Source of the DNA: Rotaria sp. Silwood1 | Lineage: Eukaryota; Rotifera; Eurotatoria; Philodinida; Philodinidae | Length of the DNA stretch: 64,000 nucleotides | Reading direction: 5' to 3' | NCBI GenBank assembly: GCA_905250075.1 | Contig: CAJNOP010000218.1 | Location: 72,137-136,136 of the forward strand | Shown here: piece by piece, positions 23,901 to 35,607 of the stretch | Layout: every line of letters starts with the position of its first letter | How positions within the stretch are numbered: position 1 is the first letter of the stretch | Position numbers and translations under genes: made by a program | The notes under the pieces: model-generated | What the model was told of the DNA's origin: nothing | Databases searched by the model: none | What the model saw: only the letters and a program-made list of their open reading frames with translations

Positions 23901-25234
23901 ATTGAAGTTACTTGTCTTAATACGGTTCGAGTCATACAAAGCATGGATAAGTACCACATATGGGTTCTCTTGTAGATTATATACGCAGCTTTGGTGACAA
24001 TGAGAATGACTAAATGGTTTCAAAGCACTTTCGATCTATCTTTTTTTGACGTTTTTTCTTTCGTTCAAATCACTGCTGTTCTCATACATCAACTTGATAC
24101 ACTGTAGAATTACTTCAAAAAATGTTGCTCCGCACTCTATTAGCAAAACAGCATTCACTATCGAACGCAGACAGAATTTTCCTTAACTTGTTGAGCTGAA
24201 AAAAAAACTGTCTTATTCTTGTGGCAAACAGTTCAGTGCTCAGTGGGTTTTAGTAGTAAGAAAATTTGAAGAATCATTCAATATAGAGAATGCAAATGAT
24301 TTTTCTTTAATTTTGAGATATAGTTATTTATTCCGACAGTTGATGTTTAGTAGCTACGTGTTTGACACTGATTCGATGATCTCTCAGAAAATAAAAGTGG
24401 AAGATTACTTGTTTTCTTTTTTCATAGAAATAAACACAATAATCGCCATGTTTTAATGTCTATCAGTTCTACACTTGTCTTGCAATCACCCTAACTAAAT
24501 TATTTAACTCGAAATTACTATGGACATCAATCATTATAAAATTCTAAATTTTCATGAATTCATAATTATCAAAAAGTGTTATATAATTACTTTATTTAAA
24601 TCAGGCGAATCATTCGTAAAAGAGGAAGTAGAAGATAATGAATCACCAGACTTTCTAAAACAAAAAGAATAATTATGTTAGTAGATTTTTTAGAAACGAT
24701 CGAATCTAAAATTTTTCAATGAAACTTCGATATACTCACGAGCTTTCTTCATTGTCTTCCATAGAACCCATATTTGAAAAGGTCTCTTCATCCATCCAAT
24801 AATCTCTAGTCTTAATAGACGGTGAAGAAATAGACATTCTAATTGAATACCTAAGCATATACAACAAAAATGAATGTTTATATTAAATTTGCTCACTTTT
24901 CTGCTTTTTCATTGATCACTTGTTTATTTTGTTCTAATTCAACCATTACTTTCCAATCCTCTAGTTTTTCTTTAAATTTTGTTTTTACTTCATCTGTTGG
25001 TTTTTCAATAATTTCATCTTCATCAAAAGTACATAACATTTGTGAAATATTATCATCACTCATTCTCATTAGAGCCAAGCCATCAATGTTTTTATCTAAT
25101 ATAATAATTTATAAAAGAAAGGTAACATAAATTAAATACAAAAAGTTTGTTTTACCTTTAAATGTTTTTACATTATTTTCAAAACCGTTTTCTATCAACC
25201 ATTCACCAACTTGATCTATAGTCCAATCTGCCAT
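17986..25234 (-). CDS. SAM - KH-like - macro-like - TIR protein (paralogue 1), 11 exons
   Basis: Exons (minus): 25234-25156, 25095-24897, 24838-24740, 24654-24591, 23665-23305, 23065-22545, 21981-21526, 21235-20614, 20353-19614, 19195-18877 and 18830-17986. They sum to 4305 nt (1434 aa), with every phase closing. Residues about 3-70 are a SAM domain (DWTIDQVGEWLIENGF, then IDGLALMRMS). Residues about 150-440 and 820-890 contain KH-like strands (IHIFGSIKLVNEF, IRLIGPINNVYEAK) as in PARP14/DTX3L. From about 579 a macro-like domain runs IEVLIGDIAVQKADALIIPL, LIERAG, TCKIVLFSNWSP and IESIAFAVP; the usual NAAN and GGG loop are not preserved. Residues about 925-1045 are TIR (NIMLSYCQEDS) with a Glu in the NTVEYVK helix where NADase TIRs have theirs. 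The C-terminal region has GDINDAPFP, shared with its paralogue. Likely a cytosolic, self-assembling NAD+-related signalling protein (inference). Confidence 0.75.
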
Positions 25235-27496
25235 TGACTTTGATATCTAAAAAAAAATCTTCAGAGAGTATATGATGAATAGTACAGAACAGACAATATC
25301 GTTGAGTAGAAATTATCTGTATGATCTATTGTGCCATGAGAAGATTCACATTGACACCTAGGTTCTTTAGAAAAAAGGAGAAGAAGAAGAGAAAATCAAG
25401 ATGAGAACGCATATTTAAGGCAATATGAACTGATTTCACCACTACACATAGTAGCCCAACAGCTCTTATTAAAACTTTATTAATTTAACAATTGTTGAAT
25501 AGAGCATCAATTTTACTATCAGTTCATATAGAGAGAAAGTCTTTTCCAGGTGTTTATAAGAAATTAATACAACCTTTATCAATATTTTCGGATTGTCTTG
25601 AGTAAAATTTTGGTAAACCTTCACTTTAAATCAACATTGCAAGTATAAGCAATAAAAATTGAACAGTGACATTACTGTTATATCTAGCAGTGTTTCGAAT
25701 ATTGCAAAACTTACTTGGTCAATATTTTTCAATCGTTGGTCGTTCGATGATTACAAGTAAGGAATAATTTATTGTTAAGGTGCTTTCTCTTATCGTTTGG
25801 CGTCTTGTTACTCTTGATTCTTCAACTTTTTCTTTGAGTACTGTTGTGTGTGTAAATCGACTTGCTTCAACAAAAGAAGGACAAGGACACAAGCTATTCT
25901 TGATAAGAAAAAGAGAATATTGAAGCAAACTGAAATGAAGACAGATACGAGAATGATAATATTTACTTGTATCTTTTGAATCTCTTTATTCTGATACATC
26001 GCATCAACGAAAGTTATATAAGCCAAGTAAGTTTGAGTTTCATACCGATTGCATATGTCCCACAAATATTAGTGCTAGTTTAACATATTACTAATATTAA
26101 TGCTTTTATATTAACATAAAAAACATATAAGAGCACCAAAAACCAATTAAACGTACTCCCAGTTTTTTAGCTAAACGACATTCTATCTTTAATTGAATTT
26201 GCCAGATGAATTTTGTTGAAAGTTTTCAAGATTCAGGGATATCACGACGAACGAATTTGATCTATTTACAGTAGTCACAAAAACTTATGATTACTAGAGC
26301 CCTGCAATCGGATCGCATACAAAATTTTGGGTCGGTTCGAGTTCTGAGTAGAAAAAAATTTTCCCGACCGGATGTTAAGTATGATTTTGTACACGAGTTT
26401 GACTCAACAGTTATGTACATCCTAAGAATCAACGATAATCCTGCCTATTGAAAATTAACATTTTTTGTTCTAGATACAGAACTGAAAAATAGTTGATTGT
26501 ATCTTAATAGATTAGAATACTTGAGGCTGTACATTTAATAATCCATATTTGTCACGTTTAGCATCGATATTACTTTTAACATAATAAATCACTTGATTTA
26601 CTAAATTTTTGAGGTAAGGTCAGATCATAGCTTTCTTTTCTTCTTATTTTAGGGACTCGTCACTCCTCAGAAAAAGTCAAATTTGGCTAAATTTATCGGT
26701 TTTGGTGATTTATAGCTCGTTAGGCAGAGCAAAGTGTCTCTTTTCGAATACACTTTAGTTTATTGATTTTATAATAATATTTATAGATATTATATAGGTT
26801 TTTCTGAACCCCCAGATAGGTTTCAATTTGTCTTCAATGCTAGAGAAATCCTAAGTTTTCTAGGAATCTATATCGAAGGTTTCTAGATTTTTGAGATTCC
26901 AGTAATCTTAAATATGCATCAAAGTAAAAATGCAAAAACCTCTTTCCCTCATCCGCAGCAGTAATGATTAACTTTTCAAACAAAAACAACTCGAAGTATA
27001 TTAGAAAAAAATTGTACACGTAAAAGCCCTTGAAGTTAGCTTTTTGAGGAAGATACCCATAACTAAATCGAATATTTTTAAATATGAAAGAAAAATTTGG
27101 AAAGTTCTTATGACTGAAAAACAAAGTATCGAATACCGGGCATTAATGCATACGTGTCGTGCACAGCTAATGGGATTCGAATATAAAGAAAAAAAAATTT
27201 TTGTGCAGATACAAATGAACATAGCCGGCTCTGTGACCGTATAAACAACAACGTTGGCTGATAAATCTCGTATCATATGATACCTTGCATTGTCAGCAAA
27301 TGAGAAAAATGTTGCTTGACATATTTACACATTAGCGGCGAACTGGGTTAGGTTAAGACAGATCTTTTCAAAATCTAATGGTTACGGATGTGGGTCTTGA
27401 TCTTCTTCTCATCATCACTCGTCCACACTCATCCATACTCAACAAGTTCACACTCACACCCGTAATTCTGATCGTTTAAATATTTTAGATTTATTG
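25235..27496. promoter_or_regulatory. Shared divergent intergenic region of the two SAM-TIR paralogues
   Basis: This 2.26 kb stretch separates the two start codons and must hold both promoters. No core promoter word can be defended. On each side an AG splice acceptor sits just before the ATG (minus-strand exon edge at 25246, plus-strand edge at 27489), so the transcripts probably start further out or are trans-spliced. A degenerate C-strand telomere-like tract lies at about 27410-27470. Confidence 0.4.
27410..27472. repeat. Short degenerate telomere-like tract
   Basis: CACTCGTCCACACTCATCC and TTCACACTCACACCC units resemble the C-strand variants in the larger blocks. It ends about 25 bp upstream of the start codon of the plus-strand paralogue. 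Confidence 0.35.
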
Positions 27497-30400
27497 ATGG
27501 AAAATTGGACAGTAGATCGAGTTAGCCAATGGTTGAACAAGAATGGCTTTGAAAAATGTATACCAAGGTTTAAAGGTAAGTGAACTACCTGAATTAAAGG
27601 TATGTTGTCATTTACTCCTTGATACTAGACGAAAATATTGATGGTGAAGCTCTAATGAAAGTGAATGATGATCAACTTGAGAATTTATTATCTGTATTAA
27701 ATCAAGATGGTATTGCAAAAAAACCAACACAACGAACAAAACGTATATTTAAAGCAGAACTAGAAGTATGGAAAGCAAAATATGAATTTGAGAGAAATAA
27801 ACAGAGGAAAAAAACACGGTAAATAATCTACATATCAACGTCTATTTCATTTGTCATATTATCTAAATATTTATTTATCTTGTCTAGTGTTCCATCATCT
27901 AGCAAAACTAAAGTACCTTCTGATTTGAAAGTAGTTTCAAAAGTGAATGACATTGATACACATCAGCAACCAATGTATGTCATTAGATCTCAAATAAAAA
28001 TTCAAGATTTAATAGAGATAATTAATTTAAATAGAGCTTCTTCTTTATGATCATCTTTTCACAAATTTTTCTTCACATTTTAGAATGCCTTCTGATACAG
28101 TCCCGACTGTAGTCACTCTTACGACTAGCATGAATTCAATAGACAAAGTATATGAAAAAAAGTAAGTATATTTGACATATAAACAATTCATAAAACCTAG
28201 AATGAGGATATAAATTAGTTTTAAATACTTCTATTATATTATGATGTTTGTGCATTATACATATAGACTTGTATCTAAATAGTTTTTACATGACTTGCTT
28301 TGCTTCAAGTTTTTTATACCTCTAAACTATCAACAAGATATTAATAACTCATGTTTTAATTCTTTTTCTTTTATCTAGTCTTGTCACATCATCTGTCGAT
28401 ATTCCAAAAAAATTGGATAAACCAATCAGTGATATAAAAACATATTCAAATACATATTCTATTGAACCAATGAATATTAATTTGAAATTTTTTAAAAATG
28501 AATTATTTTGTTCTAGTTTAATACAATATATTTCAAATACATATGATTTAAAATGTTATATATTATCAGAAGATGAACAAAAGGAAAATATTGGAATACA
28601 AATACAATTATCAGGTATAAAAAAAAATTTAGAAAATGCTTATAGTGATCTACAAATATTATTTGAAAATGTTAATAAAAAAATTTTTAACAATGAAGAA
28701 ACAGATGAAAAAGGTAAGCAACGTTTTAATCAAATTATTTTGTCATTATTTAATTTCTTTTTTTATATTTTTAGTTATTTATTGGTCAAAAAATCTTTAT
28801 TGTGATTTTGATGTTACTGTTATACAAAAAATTTTTGATAAAGAAAAACTATTTACTGTATGGGAAAAGACGGATATATTATCAGGATATTATGTTGTTC
28901 ATTATTTTACTAAAATTGATGTCTTTAGTTTGTCAGAAGATTATATAAATCAAATAATTAATAAAAATATATTATATGTACGAGATATAATTATATCGGA
29001 TTTCGAAAATATACAAAAAAATTTCCGAAAAAAATTAGAACATTTTATTACTAAAAAGAAACAAGAACAACATCAATTGGAAACATATACAATCATTTAT
29101 TGTATCTATCCAGGACAAACAGAATTAAAAATTAGTTTCTTTGGCCAAACGTTTTTAGTAAAACGTGCAACTAGACAACTAAAATACATAATAAACCAAA
29201 ATCAATTAACTATATTGACAACTGACTTGACTCTTACACAAGTATGTATTACATAAAATTAATTATGTAATCATCTTAAACTGATTCGATAGATATGCTA
29301 GTTTAGAAATAATTGACTTGCAGATAATGAAGCATATCATTGGTAGGAATGAATAACTGATTAGTATAGATTATTAAAGTAAAACATCTGCGAATATTTT
29401 TCCAAAATAATTACCAAATGAAGTGTAGTCAAACAAATTTCGAAATATACTTCATTTGAATGTTATGTTGAATAAAATTCGATAGGATCCTAGGATTTTT
29501 CTTTAATATCATTCATTTAGTTCTTTCTTATTTTTTAGCGTAATTATCTATTAGATAATTGTACTCATCAATTGGAAAATATTGAACTTGAATATAAAGA
29601 TGATAATGTCAAAATAAAAATAAGAGAAAATCAATTATATGCTCCAGATTATTTAAAAATAAAAATTCAACAAAGAATTTATAATTTAATTGATCAACAA
29701 TATCCAATTACTTTTCAATATATTACAAATAATTCTATATTAACAAATAATGAAAAATTACAATTAGAAGAAATAGCTGAACAATTTCATTGTCAAATTA
29801 ATAAAATAGATTTGCAAACTAAGAAAGAACTTGTCACATTACCAAAAATAACAAACACATCCACATCAAAATCAACATCAAAATTTATTATTAAACAATC
29901 AAAAGAATTTTATTATTCTTTATCAATATTGAAAAAAACATTAATATCAAACAGTACAATAGAACTTCATTTAGCCCATGACAGAACAGCACCAAAGGTA
30001 AATTTTCAATATTTTTGTAAAACACAATCTAAAAGAAGTATGCAAATACACAGGGTTCAGATTTACATTCATCTCCCTCTCCCATAGACCGTATATCGAT
30101 AGTAGTTCATTAAAATATATTAACTAATATTGGCGCCAGAAGTCAGTGCACTCGGATGTTTTTTGAAAAACTTTTGATAGGAACAAGTTAGAGATCTACG
30201 GATTTCATCAATCGAAAGAGGAGACATGGGGTCGTCTTTTTCTCCGAAAATGTATAAGACAAAATCTTTTTAAAACCAATCATCTCCTGGAAACATTCGA
30301 AAAAATACATGAAACTGGTCTGCCGTTCTGATGAAATTTTGATTTTGACATATGATTTGGATGGAGGGACCTTCTGATCTCTAGTTGAAGACACAATGCG

Positions 30401-33400
30401 AATTGTTATCATTTCACATTCTAACGTTGAACCAATGAAATCATGTACTAGCTTACCCAAATAATACGAAATTGTGCTGATTTTCAGCTAAATTTTTTTG
30501 CTTTTTTTCAAAATTTCATCAGAACGACAGATCAGTTTCATGCGTTTTTTCGAATGTTTCCCGGAGATGATTGATTTTAAAAAGATTTTGTCTTATACAT
30601 TGTCGGAGAAAAAGACCGCCTCATGTTTCCTCTTTCGATTGTTGAAAACCACAGATTTCTAACTTGTTCCTATCGAAAGTTATTCAAAAACCATCCGAGT
30701 GCACTGACTTCTGGCGCCGATATTAGTTTCTTATAACATTTCTGGAAGGTTAAGCAAAACAACGGCAAAGACTTTTGATACTCTGACAATTAAATTTTCT
30801 TCTTCTTTTACATTTCAATCTCGCAGAGATTTAGCTAACAACTTCTTTTTTTTTAAATACAATTCATTTTTTACTTTTCAATTTTAGGCAGATATTACTA
30901 TAGTTTCAATGATGACAAATGATGATATCGAAGATGATAGTAAACTAAATAGCAATAGTTTACATAATAAAAAAGATAATGATAAAACTGTAAAACTTAT
31001 TTACAGTTTACCACATTGGTCTCAAGTGAACAATGATCAAAATGATATAGAATTTAAAAATTTATTAAAAATTTTTATTTCAAATTCATTACGAGATATT
31101 TCTGTTTTAAGTATTAATAAAGAAATTACAATTGAGTTTTCTATAGATGAATGGGAAAATTATTGGAATAGAAAACAATTAGTAGAAGAAATTATTCATG
31201 AAATAAAAGTTCAACTTGAAACAAATAAATTTTCTAATTATAATTGGAGAATTTTATTTATATTTAATGATAAACAAATTGATTTATATCAACAATTTTC
31301 ACAAACAATATTATTATTAACAACAAGAATTCATCATTATGAACAATTTTTCTATCCTATATCAAGTATGTAAATGAAAAAAAAATATCTAATTTTCATA
31401 AGACATAAATCAGATTTTTCATATTATCTTGATATTTTTTTGATGTTAAACTCAAGTAAAAATCCTTATTTGTGTCCATGACAGAGATGGACAAAATCGC
31501 ACCGCGTCTCCCCGCGCTTCCCCGCGCCATTGCTCGCGCCTAGGCGCTACGCACATCTCTCTTTCTCTTTGCTCTACCAATCAGTTTCTCAAACTCCATC
31601 GAATACCGGGATGCTCTAAGCATGCGCTCATCGAAGCTCAGACTAGTGTAGCGTAGGCGTGAGCAACGGCGCGGGGAGGCGCGGTGCGACTTTGTCCATC
31701 TCTGGTCCATGAGAACTACTTTTTTTTTTAAATCCTATAAACCTAAATTCTCTTAAATATTGATTTAAAAAAATTTATTCGAATTCAATAATTATAATAT
31801 ATTATTTTAGGTATTACAATAAATTTAATAGCATCAAAAGATAGTAATATTTCTAAATGTCGACAAGCAATAAATAACTATATACATAAATCGAAATTTG
31901 CAACAATTGAAATTGATCATGCTTTTAATATTGAAATTTGGAATCAATATTTAATTAATGTATTTTATAAATTTTGTTTGGATAAATTTGTTTTACCAAA
32001 AATAATTCTCAACAATAGACGATTAATATTAATTGGTTCACTATCTGCTATTAATGAAATGAAACAAAAATATGAATATATCGAAGAAATTACAAAACAA
32101 AAAAATCTAGCATCAATTACAAATTTAGAAAAATTATATTCAAATAAATATCGATTAACATCTACAATGCAAATTTTTAGTAATATGTCAGATGCATTTA
32201 ATATTATCATAAGTTGTTCTATTAAAGATAAAATATTTTCACAATTACTTGCCGATCGTCTAATTGATGAAGGTTATTTAATATATATTAGTCGTTATGA
32301 TCCACTAACTGCTACAAGTCGATCAAAATTTCAAAAATCAGATTTAATACTTGTTCTTTTTAGTCAAAATTATTCAATAGATGAAAATTGTTTAACAGAA
32401 TTAAAATATGCAAAAACACTTGGAAAAAAAATTCTTCCAGTTTTATTAACAAAAAATTTCTTAGAAGAAAATTGGATTCAATATATTATTACTCAAGAAT
32501 TATATTATGAATTATTTGAAAAAGAAATTCGATTCGAATTAGATGAAAATTTTGATTTAAAATATGAAAAATTATTAATTGAATTGGTAAGTTTACAAAA
32601 ACAAAAAAAAATCTCTATTATATCAATCAAATATTAGTATAATATGTTCGAAGTGCTTTCTTCACTGCTAACACGACTTTTTATTATAATATATTGAAGT
32701 TTTCTATTCGAAATTTAGCATTTATTAGTATATAATTAAGTTTAATTTGCGTTTTTAGCTTCATCATACAAAACCTGGTCTAGTTGGTTATATAGATTTA
32801 GATTTACAAAATCTTTTTAAGGAAGATCAACAACAAGACACATCAGAAAGACAAAATCCATCATTACAATTAACTACCGAACAAATCGAACAACGAAGAA
32901 AAATTTATGAAGAAAAAGTGAAAAAATTAATTGAACGAGAGAAGATTCCTTCTGATCTTTTAGAAAGATTCATTGAACTTGCAAAAATAGTTGTTGAAGA
33001 TCATCAGAATGGTGATTTTCGTAATGATGAAAACGAATCCCAAAAAAGTGATGCAAACGTATCTAGACAAAATGACAAAGGTAAATTAATCTATTTCATT
33101 AACTTACAAATTTTGGATAGATAAAGATTTTTCGTTCGTTGCTTATCAAGAAAATGAAGAAAAAATTGAGTGATATAGTTTTGTAGAATGAAATTAAAGA
33201 TATCATATGAAAATAAAATAGTTCGAATTCTATAAAGATCATAAAAAGTTATGATTACTTTATTAAACATAACTGAATATTTTACAAGTTTTTGTTTTGC
33301 AAAAACAAGATTATTAACGGCTACATAATTCGATAGAGTTCTACAAGAATATGAATCAGAGATGGACAAAGTCGCACCGCGCCTCCCCGCGCCATTGCTC

Positions 33401-34613
33401 ACGCCTACGCTACACTAATCTGAGCTTCGATGAGCGCACGCTTAGAGCATCCGGGTATTCGGTGGAGTTTGAGAAACTGATTGGTAGAGCAAAGAGAAAG
33501 AGAGATGTGCGTAGCGCCTAGGCGCGAGCAGTGGCACGGGTAAGCGCGGGGAGGCGCGGTGCGATTTTATCCATCTCTGATATGGATAATAACAAAGCTC
33601 ATAAAAATATCTTGAAAATAATATATAACATCGAATTACACCGATTTATAGAGAAAGATTGAAATTTTTGAGAAAATTTTTTAATGATTGGTTTTCTAAT
33701 ATTTAGATTTTTGTCTATAGACACACATTGAATATGTATTCATATTTATCGAACATGTTTTTTTTTTCGATTTTTAGAAAATACATATGAAGTGAACGAT
33801 TATACTATCGCTTTGCTATCATCGATCAAACGCTGGATTGAAAAAGCATCAAATGGAAGTGTCATATTGGGTAATATACCACCATTTACGTTAACTGGAG
33901 ACATTAATGATGCTATATTTCCCATTATATACAAAGATAAAAAAGCATGGTGGAAAATAAATGAATATCCACCTTTAGATCATACAATAGAGAACAATGA
34001 TTGGAATTATTTATCATCTATCGTTGGTTCATGGTATAATCAACGTGAAGCATCTTATTATTTTCAAAAACTAATTGATCGAGATGTTCGATTACAAGAA
34101 AATAGACAAAATAAAATTCCAGAAGTTGTTCAACAAATTATTAAAAAGAATAATAGATTAGATATGAAGCTATTCAAAGCTATTAGTTATACAAATTTTA
34201 CAACAGAAATTAAAAAAGGTACAACTGGTTGGGATATTACACAAGATAGTCTAATATTAAAACAGTATAGAGTAAAACAAAAGGAAAAACCTACGGAAAA
34301 AGCTAAGGAAGAATCAACACTTTGGGATCGTACAATAGAACAAACTGTAGAATTAATAAGAAATATTAATGAAAATAAAATTGCTTCAGATTCAAATATT
34401 TTACAAGGAAAAATTGGAAATGAATTGAAAACAAGAAAAGAAATACGAAGACAGAATGAACTTGATAATCCAAATAATAAACGTTGGAAAACTAAACATC
34501 GTTCACCACATAGAGCAGATTTTATTCAACAAAAAATACAAAATATACTTGAATTCGAGAAACTTTGTAATGCATCATCATCATCAAGACAACTAGTAAA
34601 ACAAACAAACTAA
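27497..34613 (+). CDS. SAM - KH-like - eroded macro - TIR protein (paralogue 2), 11 exons
   Basis: Exons: 27497-27575, 27629-27818, 27888-27974, 28084-28161, 28379-28713, 28775-29241, 29539-29997, 30888-31365, 31811-32586, 32759-33080 and 33778-34613; 4107 nt, 1368 aa. Exon order, and all intron phases but one, match the minus-strand paralogue, so these are true duplicates. The SAM domain is at about 3-70 (NWTVDRVSQWLNKNGF, IDGEALMKVND). KH-like segments follow, e.g. LILIGSLSAINEMK. The macro-like exon is about 48 codons shorter, and the SIAF-P strand reads ITIEFSI, so ligand binding may be lost. The TIR (about 865-980) starts NIIISCSIKDK, with Glu in CLTELKYAK. The C-terminus has TGDINDAIFP. 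Three introns carry foldback or MITE insertions. Confidence 0.75.
30132..30718. mobile_element. Foldback / MITE-like element in intron 7 of paralogue 2
   Basis: GGCGCCAGAAGTCAGTGCAC at the left end is matched by its inverted copy at 30699-30718. The inverted arms extend about 210 bp each (to about 30345 and from about 30508). The possible flanking duplication, AATATT/GATATT, is weak. It accounts for most of the 890-bp intron, whose counterpart in paralogue 1 is 290 bp. Confidence 0.7.
31482..31704 (+). mobile_element. 223-bp hAT-like MITE, copy 1
   Basis: The ends are CAGAGATGGACAAA and its inverted match TTTGTCCATCTCTG. A perfect 8-bp duplication GTCCATGA lies at 31474-31481 and 31705-31712. 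The interior is GC-rich with CCCCGCGC and GCGCGGGG near the two ends. It sits in intron 8 of paralogue 2, which is otherwise short. Confidence 0.88.
33357..33579 (-). mobile_element. 223-bp hAT-like MITE, copy 2 (inverted)
   Basis: Same length and sequence family as copy 1 at 31482-31704 but in opposite orientation. The flanking repeat is ATATGAAT/ATATGGAT (7 of 8). It lies in intron 10 of the same gene, so the pre-mRNA holds two complementary 223-nt segments about 1.65 kb apart. Confidence 0.85.
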
Positions 34614-35607
34614 CTTATCATTAAATATACAAACTTTTTTTTTTACCTTTACACTCTAATGAATTTGGATACTTTTATAAGGTAATAAAAATGAAAAGCA
34701 ATACTTGTTTTTTATTTATAAACGATCGGTAGCCAGTAATTCTTAATTGGTAGAAACGATTGTAAAACAGTTTATTCTTTTGGAATCAAATACTAAATAT
34801 ATTTCATAAAATTTTATTTTCAAACATTACTAAATGAGCCCATCTTCTGACATAAGACTGTATTCGTAGTAATCTACATCATAATGATGTACTGTCGAAA
34901 GTGCGGAGCTGTGAAGAAAATTATATATCACAATACAATAAATCTTAAAAGTAGATAAAAGACATCGAAAAGTCAATCGTTAGAGCTCATATTTTCATAA
35001 TAAAATAGCTTAAAATCAAACCGAAATTGTTTAGAAGTTTGGATCATTTCCTATTCGTCATCCTTTTTCTTTGAGTCTTCATGCATTTTCAATGTTTGCT
35101 TGCTATTTATGAACATGTGAAAAATCACTTCTTTGAAATTAGCAGACATATAAATTAGACACATACCGAGACCAAGACTCTCGTACCTAACAACATGTTA
35201 TCGTATCTGACTTCATCGTTTTCAATAAAAATTGACCCGAAAGTAGTTGAGAATAGATCATCCAAATTCGAACTCGTCCTCGTACTTTAGCGACTTCGGA
35301 CAAACAATTTTCTAGATTAGATTCTCAGGAAAACTAGGCTGGGTGTGGGTATCCGTAGAGAATGGATGGAATATGCTCACTCAGACGTAGACTTATACCC
35401 ATGTCAATACAATTACGATTGTGAAATTCGAAACTAGGTTTTTGAATGCTACTGTATCAGTAGCAACTTTTCTCGTTGTTCATTTCGGCATAATATCGTG
35501 CTGTGTACATTTCTGATCGTACTTAATAAGTATTTTAGTGTAAATTTATCTATGTTCAATAATATACTTTAGATAAAAGGATAGAGTATAATTTTTTTTA
35601 TATTGAA
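34614..35607. other. Intergenic region between paralogue 2 and the ARM/TIR gene
   Basis: No gene. A short GGGTGTGGGT tract at about 35340 is telomere-like. An AG acceptor in TACTTTAG about 35 bp before the next ATG could be the start of its mRNA body. Confidence 0.4.

Noticed and set aside
23744-24023. Minus-strand ORFs between exons 4 and 5 of SAM-TIR paralogue 1
   Set aside because: They lie inside the 925-bp intron. Splicing GTAATT...TTTATAG across it keeps phase, while the ORFs lack any family resemblance.
26840-27276. Overlapping ORFs in the divergent intergenic region
   Set aside because: Short, mutually antisense, low-complexity Phe/Tyr/Ile-rich frames typical of AT-rich DNA.
28636-29256. 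206-aa ORF starting inside exon 5 of paralogue 2
   Set aside because: Its first third is the wrong frame of exon 5 plus intron 5; only the part from 28775 is real exon 6.
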